DNA of 64,000 bases from Zantedeschia hybrid cultivar (taxonomy: Eukaryota > Streptophyta > Magnoliopsida > Alismatales > Araceae). Where the stretch lies: assembly GCA_030544215.1 (NCBI GenBank), contig JARZZO010000005.1, positions 80,753,024 to 80,817,023 on the forward strand, written 5' to 3'. Each line of letters begins with the position of its first letter. Positions within the stretch are counted from its first letter, which is position 1. Below, piece after piece: positions 22,801-31,800 of the stretch. A program made the translations under genes and the position numbers. The notes under the pieces are model-generated. The model did no database searches, was not told the DNA's origin, and worked only from the letters and a program-made list of their open reading frames with translations.

Positions 22801-25800
22801 TCCGGAAGGACATGGCGGGGTTTATCCTTCTCGGTGAAGAGATAAGCAAAAAACTCTCTAGCATGAGATTTGATGTTAGCCGCGTGGTCGTGGGTAAGAA
22901 CTCTATCACCTGTATTAATACTCTTAATAACATTAGTCCTTCTCCTTGCCGAGGCCACTCTCTGAAAATAAGCTGTATTTCTATCCCCTTCTTTAATCCA
23001 TTTGTCCTTAGATCTCTGCTACCAATACATCTCTTCTTTCATAAGAATCTCCCCAAACTCTGCTTTCAGCTTATTACGACACTGCCTTCCCTCCACATCT
23101 AGAAGCCCCGCCTCCTCCAAGGCATCGAAGTTAGCAATATGTTGAAGTAAGTCAACTCTAGCCTCTTTCCCTGACAACTATTTGTTGATGTCCCATTGAA
23201 AGAGGGTTGTGCTTAGTTTCTGAAACTTCAACACCAGTCTAGCCATCGCATAACCACCACTGCAAGGGGCCTCCCACGCTGTAACCACCACCTTTTTGAA
23301 GTCCACCTCTCTTAGCCAGAACCTCTCAAATATGAATCTATGTCAGAGCGACGCCTGCTAGTCTAAAGCAGAATTGGCTTATGATATGGCCTTTCAAGAC
23401 ACATAGTTGCTAGCTCCGGAAAGTGCTCCTCCCAGTCAGTAGAAACCAAAAATCTATCCAGGTGCGATAAAGATTGAGAGTCCCTAAAATTAGACCATGT
23501 GAAAAGAGCATTAGGAGTAGGGACATCCACTAGGGCTACTTCCTGGATGAACTCTTGGAAGTGTTCCATCTCTGCAGAATATGAGGTGTCCCCAAACCTT
23601 TCCTCTGTAGATGCTGCCGCATTAAAATCCCCCCCTAGACACCAAGGGCGATCAGAGGCTTGCTGCATGTGCAATAATTCTGCCTACAATTCCTTCTTAT
23701 CAAGTCTCCCCTGGGGGCCGTAAACACCTATGTATAGGGATGGTAGTACCGGTACCGGTACCCGTATCGGTGGGTACCGGTACCGATACGTACCGGCCGG
23801 TACCGGCCCAATAGCGGCCGGTATCGGCCGATACCCTTTACATGTATCGGGTACCGGTACGTACCAATATCGGGCCGGTACTGCCATCCATGCCTGTGTA
23901 CACCCATTCAAAACCATCTAACACATCTTTAAAGGTAAGGGAAATGAAGTGCCTCCCCACCTTCCTAAGCTCCTCCCGCTCCAAACCACGAACTGATTCC
24001 AGAGAATCATAATCCCACCTGATCTCCCCACAGTTGAAGAGTTCACCCCTTTGCAAAGCCTCCTACCTCCAATCTCCCTCATAATGTTATCTCCATCCTC
24101 TTCACACTTCGTCTCCTGAAGACATAGGATATCGACCTTGCATCTCCTTACAAACTCCTTCATGGTAGCTCTCTTCTCCCTCCCCACAATACCTTTAATG
24201 TTCCATGTGACCATCCTCATGGCAACAAATTTGAAGTACATCCACCCCCTCGTCCCCCTCACACACCTCTACCTCTTCCTCTTCCCTGATTCTACTAGCT
24301 TCCCCTCCTGATGCACACCCCTTCTAGCTGATTTCTCTTCCTTGGAGCACCTAGCAAGCTTTGCAAGCCATCTTTTTTAATCTTCGACACACCCTTCCTC
24401 ACCTCCTTGTCAAGGCCTTCATAAGAGACATCTAGTCTGCTAGCTAGGTCATTGAAGTGCTGTTCCGTAATAGATTCTACGACCTCACACAATTCTGCTA
24501 CTATCTCTTTTCGTTAAGATTCTCTGCCTTCTCCCCCTGAACCACACCCCAAGGCCCTGCCTTCCATCATACATTGTCAAGGTCCTCTCCTCAACCCACT
24601 CCCCTCCTCCACCTGCAACGCCTCACCCTGCATCTTTTGCGAATGATCAATATGGACCCGTCCAAGGAAATAGCCTCTGGAGGGGCCTTATGACGAGAGG
24701 AAGAAACAATTAGCTGCATAGTTTCGAAAATTGGGTATGAGGCCTGCACATCCTTATTTCCAGGCAGACGACCTCCATCGCCTGGGCTGCTTGCGTAGAT
24801 GGTAGAGTGGCTGATCGTCTCAGTTGGGGAGGAGCCCCACCAACGTCACTCGCTTGCACACACCTGAGGCTTCGGTTCGCTGAGATGGGGTCAAGAAAAT
24901 CCCCCAAAGAAACATCAAGGTTGCCATGTCCAACCTCGCATGCTTCCAACTCAACATCTCCCATTTCCATGGCCTGACAACTCACCGGCGGCACCTCCGG
25001 GGCAGCGCTACTAGAGTTCACTCCTCCGGAAAGAAACGAGGATGCCACAGTTTTCTTAGCAGCCGGGGAACTCCCCCTGGGAAGGCGGGGAGGAGGGTCC
25101 CTCTCTCCAGAGAGACTGGAATCAGTTGGGCACCGAGACGAGGCTGAGCGCAGCTCCACAGGGCCTCTCAGAGGTCCCGCGGCTATCAGGTGAGGAAGGA
25201 GGGCTTTCACGGGTATGCAAGCAGGTCCCAACGTGACGGGTAAGTCATGGGCCGCCAATTCGGGTAGCTGGGTTCACCTAAGGTTTCCAACCGGCTTTGA
25301 GACGAGTAACTCGCCCGGTTCAGCGGTGGTTAAACTGTGGCACCCCAGACCCCGAGTGAGGAATTTGAAATTTAAACCCGCCCCTCTCTGTAAGCTTGAA
25401 ACTTCGTCAAGCTCAAGGAGCCATCAGAAGACACCAATCAAAGTATCCAAGACACTCAAGATGAACAAAGAAATTCAAAGTTCAATCTGGAGTGAAACAA
25501 GGCAAATGCACACATGCAATCAATGCAGTGCGAAGTCAAATCAAGAAGATGCATGTGAGACATGCCTTCAATGCTGTCTCCGGCATGCCTCTCGTGGGGG
25601 GCAATTGTTGAGCGAAAAAAGATACAAACCTTTCTACACGTGTATGTGTATATGCATCAAACAAAAGATCTGTATGCATGCATGTATTTAGAAGCATGTG
25701 AATACACATAGATATGTATGTGTATGCAAAAACAAAGAGAAGGGATTTGAAAAAAGGTCTCCCACCAACACTGCAAGAACAGTCCTCCAACAGACTTCCA

Positions 25801-28800
25801 AGGACAGCAAATAAGCACCAGCAAACCTGCAGTTTGGACCTCCAAAATCTACAACAAGTATGCTCCAAGTTTCCACCAACAGCAGCTCCAGAAATTTGCA
25901 GCAACAAGGCTTCCTAAAGTATCCAAGACACTCAAGATGAATAAAGAAATTCCAAGTTCAATTTGGAGCCAAGTAAGTCTAATGCACACATGCGATCAAT
26001 GTGGTGCGAAGTCAAATAAAAATGCACGTGAGACATGCCTTCAACGCTGTATCCAGCATGCCTCTCGTGGGGGGCAATTGTTGAACCAAAAAAAAAAAAC
26101 CATCTACATGTGTACGTGTATATGCATCCAACAAAATAATGCAACATACATATATGTATAGATGTGTGTATGTATGAAGAAACAAAAAAAGGAGATGCAG
26201 ATTTTAAGATGCATGCAAGGATGTCACAGCAAATAAAAAGGGAAGGATGCACCTACCTCAAATCCCCAACAACACCTCCAGCAAATCTGCAGTCCCAACT
26301 GCAACCAAACGAAGCCTCCAACTGCAGCAACTTGGATCTCCAAATCTGCACCAACAAAAAGCCACCAACAGCAGCCTTCAAAACCTGCAACAAGAATACC
26401 ACAAAAAACAAAGAAAAGGGATGCATGCACATACCTTAAATCTCCATCAACACCAACAACAAATCTGCAGCAATAGGGCTTCCCGAAGCCTTCAATACAG
26501 CCTTCAAATCTGCTCTACACAGTGGCAACTTGGACCTCCTGCAGCACCAACAACAGCCTTCAACCAAACCTGCAACACAAGATGTCCAGCAGCAACAACA
26601 AGGGCTCGGCCAAGGAGGAAGAAGTTGCGGGTCTGGCAGCATACGACTGGCCCTAATGGGCTCCCACGCTGGTCCTTTATAAGGAAAGAGAGAAAGAAGG
26701 GATAGAGACAAAGGAAGGGAAGGGATAAACACAAAAAAAGAAAGAGAGGGGCTGAGATAAATACAAAAAAAAAACTACTGTAGCACAGTACTGTAGCGCA
26801 CTACAGTAACCGACCCCTCCTCCATCTCCCTCTCTTTCCATCTTTATCTCTCCCCATCTCTCTCTCCCCATCCTTATCCTACTGTAGCGTGGGTACTGCA
26901 GCTACAGTACCGCGCTACAGTAGCTGCCCCCCCTCCATGCCTATAAAAGGCCCCCAACAGCTTCAAGAACCCCCCTAGATTCCAAGAAAGGAAGAGCCCC
27001 AAGACTGCCGAGTTCCAGCGTCCAAGATCCCCCAAAGCTGCCTCCTTGCTCCAGCCCTGCTCCAAGCTACTCCAGGGCTCTGGATCCCAAAAAAGAAAAG
27101 GGACCTAATCTCAGCCTCAACCCCCCCCCCCCAGGTGGCTGGCGTGGGATTTTTTAAAAAGAGAGACTGATGGATTTCTGCAGAAAGATCCCCAAGGCTT
27201 GTATTTTTTTTTTTTTAAAAAGAATGGAGGTTCAATATAGATTTCATTTCTTATAATATTTTCATGTATTAGTTAAACATGGTCCATTTGCATGTTTTGA
27301 AGGGCCATTAGATTTTTTTTTTAATGTCATAAAAAAAAACAGAAATCAAAATAAGGGTTCTCCCATATTGGTTGGGTAGGCCATTAATTTTAGAAAAAAA
27401 AAACATAAATCAAAATAAGAGTTCTCCCATATTGGTTGGGTAGGCCTTTAATTTCAGAAAATAAAAAGACAGAAATTAAAATAAGGGTTCTCCCATATTG
27501 GTTGGGTAGGCCATTAATTTTAGAAAATAAAAAAAAACAGAAATCAAAATAAGGGTTCTCCATATTGGTTGGGTAGGCCTTTAATTTCAGAAAATAAAAA
27601 GACAGAAATTAAAATAAGGGTTCTCCCATATTGGTTGGGTAGGCCATTAATTTTAGAAAATAAAAAAAACAGAAATCAAAATAAGGATTCTCCCATATTG
27701 GTTGGGTAGGCCATTAAATAAAAATTTCAGAAAATCAAAAGATTAAAAAAAGAAGGACATAAAATCAAAATCAAAGAATTTTAAAAATAGAAAGTAAATG
27801 GTTTTTCCATTTAATTAAAATTTTCAGAAAACATAAAAATAAATAAAAAAATCATCATGGTTCTCTCATACTGGTTGGGTAGGCCATTAAATAAAAATTT
27901 CAGAAAATCAAAATGTAACAAAAAAAAAGAAAATAATTGGTTCTCCCATATTGGTTGGGTAGACCATTAAATGAAATTTCAAAAAATTAAAAGACTAAAA
28001 AAATACAAAAAATCAAATTGCAGAAAATCAAAAGATTCTTAAAACAGAAAATAAATGATTCTTCATTTAATTAAATTTTTTTTCAGAAAACATAAAAATC
28101 AAAATTTATTATGATTCTTCCATATTGGTTGGTTGGTCATTCATTAAATAATTTAAGTTCATAAATCTTAAAATAAGAAAATGGTTCTTCTATAATGGTT
28201 GGTTGGCCATACTAAAAAATAATAATAATAACTTAACTGAAGACAACAGAAATTAAAATAACTTAAAGTTTAATAAAAAAATCAGAAAACAACATAACTC
28301 TTCCAAATTGGAGAATTGATCATAAAAAAAAAAAAAATCAATCAAAGTACAATATGGCTTCCCCATACCAACTAGTTGAACTTAAAAAAAAAAAGAGAGG
28401 AAAATTTCAGGTTCATTCATATTGGTTGAATGGCCTAAACTTAGTGGTTCTATTATATGGTTAGACATACCACTTGGTTGATGGTTTACTCTTATTGGTA
28501 GAGTGACCAAACGTTATATGTATTGATTCATCCCTATCAATAGGTATAATCAATACCTTCTATGGTTCTGTCCTAACTGGGGGTCAGGCTACGAAGTCGT
28601 GATTATCCTATTTATAGATGGACCAATAAGAATAATTCTTTGTTCATTTATATCAATAAGGTAAATCATTAATTAAAGTGGTTATTTCCAATTGGTGGAT
28701 TAATCATTAAGTCATGGTTCATTTATATTGGTTAAATGACTTAAAATAATCAAAATAATCCTTCATCCTTTCAAAAGATACTTAAGGGATAATTTTCAAG

Positions 28801-31800
28801 AACCTTCCTCAAAGATACTCGCTCTTTTGTGAAAACTTTAAGATCCTTTAATTATCCTTTAAATGATACTCATGGACCCTTTTTTAAAAAAAAAAAAGAA
28901 CAAAAAATGACTTGAATGCTGCATTTAAATTCTGCTTGTTCTCTGTTTATTTCAAGTCTTATCTGGATGGTTAATCAAGGGTTACCAATCAGTGATTGGT
29001 GTAATTAACACTGACCGAGGTCAGTGGGGAGAGGTCAAGAACACGGATCCACAGTCGATCCAGAAGTCATCCAGACTTTAAGGATTAATCCTAAAAGTCT
29101 GCCTAAAAGAAAAGAGAACATGTTTTAAAAACTTAAAACTCTCTTTTCAAATTAAGATTTCCCTAAAGATTTTCAAATCCGACAAAGAAGATTTTTTTTC
29201 AAAATCAAAAGGATTAATCAGATGGGAGTCTCACACCACATCACCATACAAGTGTTCACCATAACAATGTCAGCAGTTCTCTATAACCATGGCAACGTCT
29301 CCAAGAATTTGGGTGTGATAGATATTAGATAGTACAAGTTTTAATGGCCTTGGGGATAATTTATGCATGCTATCTCGTGGAAACTACACCGGGTATCTAT
29401 AGACAGCTAAAGACATTTATCGCTTAAGTATCTAATTAGGATTGATTGATGAATGTGTTTAGACAATGAGCCAATTATTGCAAACTAGCTTGATTACTTT
29501 GTAACGCATCTTGACCAATGAAAATTTTAGGGTCCAACTGGAGATGAAGTCATAACAAAATTGAGGGAAGCTTTTATGAAGATCATTGAAGAATATAAAC
29601 TCTACACTGAGGAGGAAAGAAATAAGGTTTTATCTGACTAGTTACATTTTAAGTTTTTCATGTAATGTTAAGTACAGGAATGTTAACTGTTCATCTCAAA
29701 AACCCTTCAGGTGGTTTTGGCAGGTGGGCTTCATGTAGTGGGGACAGAACGTCATGAATCTCGGAGAATTGACAATCAGGTAAGTCAGAACCTTGACATC
29801 CATAAAGAAAGGCATCTCAGCATAAACAGGTCCTTTCTTTTTCTATCAGATATACTTCATGGACAGTTTATGAAAGATCTATTGAAGTTTATTATTACTG
29901 TACATTTGGTTACTTCAGTTGCTCATGTTATGTCAATGATTTTTTTTTTTTTAACCTTTCACACCATTGTGCTTGTTGACAAAGTCCAACAATAGCATGG
30001 CACTCATTGGTTAACATGTCTTGAACTAGACGAAAGGAATATCAGCTAGTTGGAGAAAGATTTGAAGTTTGATGAAAATGCATCATAGTCAATGCTGTCT
30101 TGAAGCATGGTATTGTCAGGAAGACACTAGAGAGAATGGGCACATAAATTGGAAAACGTTCCTCCATCCATGGGAGATATCATGCATATGTGGAATATTG
30201 CATTTATAATATTGAGCTCATATACATGTGACATTTAAAATTCCCACGGAAAGTATGATTGACTATGCATATGTTTTGCTCTTGTACAATATGGATAGTG
30301 CAAAATAAGCTATCTCACAGCCACATTTAGTGATTGCTTTTCCCTGACTTACCCATTCTTCTGCATATTGGTTGGTTTTCTCACAAAAGAACTAGTTCAA
30401 GTCAGCTTGTATATAAGCTGACCAAATGAACTGTTTACTGGGCAGTTTTTGTGAAAGTGAGTTTAGTCAAAAAGCTCAATCATTGGTTGTCAACCAGTTT
30501 ATATTGTTCGGCTATCATAGATACTTGTTTGAAGCTTTTTAAAGGAATCAATGCTAATTTACTTCTTTGTATGAGTGCTGTCATTTAGCAAGCATTACAT
30601 TTGATGCATCATAATCATAGGCAAGATTGATTTTATCATCTTTCTCTTTTGATACTCATGAAACCAAATATAGGGATCTTAGTGTGTGAAGTGAAGATTA
30701 GTGGCATTATTGAGTGTAAACTTGTGTCACATTTGTTTGTGATAAGATGAATGTAAACTTGTGTCACATTTGTTTGTGATAAGATGAATGTATTAACCTG
30801 TTTCTTTTTTACTCGTTGATCCCATTGTTTTCTTGATGACTGTTATACATGGTTTATTTCCTACTTCCCTTCATTTTTCAATATGTAAGATGCCTCATTT
30901 GTATCATTGGGGTTACAGCTACGGGGTCGAAGTGGCAGACAAGGGGATCCTGGCAGCTCTCGTTTCTTCCTTAGCCTTGAAGACAACCTCTTCCGAATTT
31001 TTGGTGGTGACAGGATTCAGGTTACATAAGCTACTATGTTATACATGGTTGTAATGCTGAGTAAATGGATTTTGAAGTTTTAATGTTGAGTAAACAGATT
31101 TTACCTTTTCTTTTCTGCTAGTTTCAGAACAAAGTAGAGGTCCTAACATGCGTTCATAAACATACTCCAGCCTTTCCAAGAAACAAATAATATGATAATT
31201 GTGTCGGGGGAACTTTTGTTAATCATAGACCACCAAAGGATATTCAACTCTTGTTTTCATTCATTTTGTTTCTTCAGTCTTGTTGGTGTCAGAAAATGCA
31301 CGATTCGTCCATTCCCATCAAGTTCTAAGGGAAGATGGCCTGAGGAATATTTTCAGGGAAGAGGACGTGAAAAATGTTTGATGGCCTGAGAAATGTTTTC
31401 AGGGAAGTGAACCTGAAAAATGTTTCATGTCCCATTATTAATTCATTATCCGAGAAAACCAGTGGGAACGGAATCTCAACCATTTCCATGACATTACACG
31501 AGATGTTATGCAAGGGTCACACATTAAATGGTTCTTGTTCCTTCGGGTTTCCTGAAACACTGACTTGTCCCCTCGTTGGTTGTTACTGAAGCACTATTTC
31601 ATTTACAATGTGCAGGGCTTGATGAGAGCTTTCCGAGTTGAAGATCTGCCAATTGAATCCCAAATGTTGACAAAGGCACTTGATGAAGCTCAAAGGAAGG
31701 TTGAGAATTACTTTTTTGATATCCGAAAGCAGTTGTTTGAATATGATGAAGTTTTGAACAGTCAAAGAGATCGTATCTACACTGAAAGAAGGCGGGCACT

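Larger units (their letters stand above)
20316..25258 (-). mobile_element. LINE-B: L1-type non-LTR retrotransposon, 5' truncated
   Basis: A second, longer-reading copy of the LINE-A family, antisense within the 10.5-kb SECA1 intron. The 3' end is a T tract at 20316-20323 followed by GAGAAGTGGATAGTACCAC. Minus-strand order: C-terminal part of ORF1 (25258-24710, Pro/Ser-rich, with no DUF4283 part left), ORF2 endonuclease (24220 to about 23363), RT (about 22616-22000), zf-RVT (about 20951-20588). The 5' part of ORF1 is missing where LTR-element sequence begins near 25260, and no matching TSD was found, so the right border looks secondarily disrupted. A hAT-type MITE interrupts the endonuclease frame. 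Confidence 0.85.

Noticed and set aside
27355..28200. Regularly spaced repeats resembling a CRISPR array
   Set aside because: This is plant nuclear DNA; the units are tandem minisatellite copies with similar A-rich 'spacers' inside an LTR.
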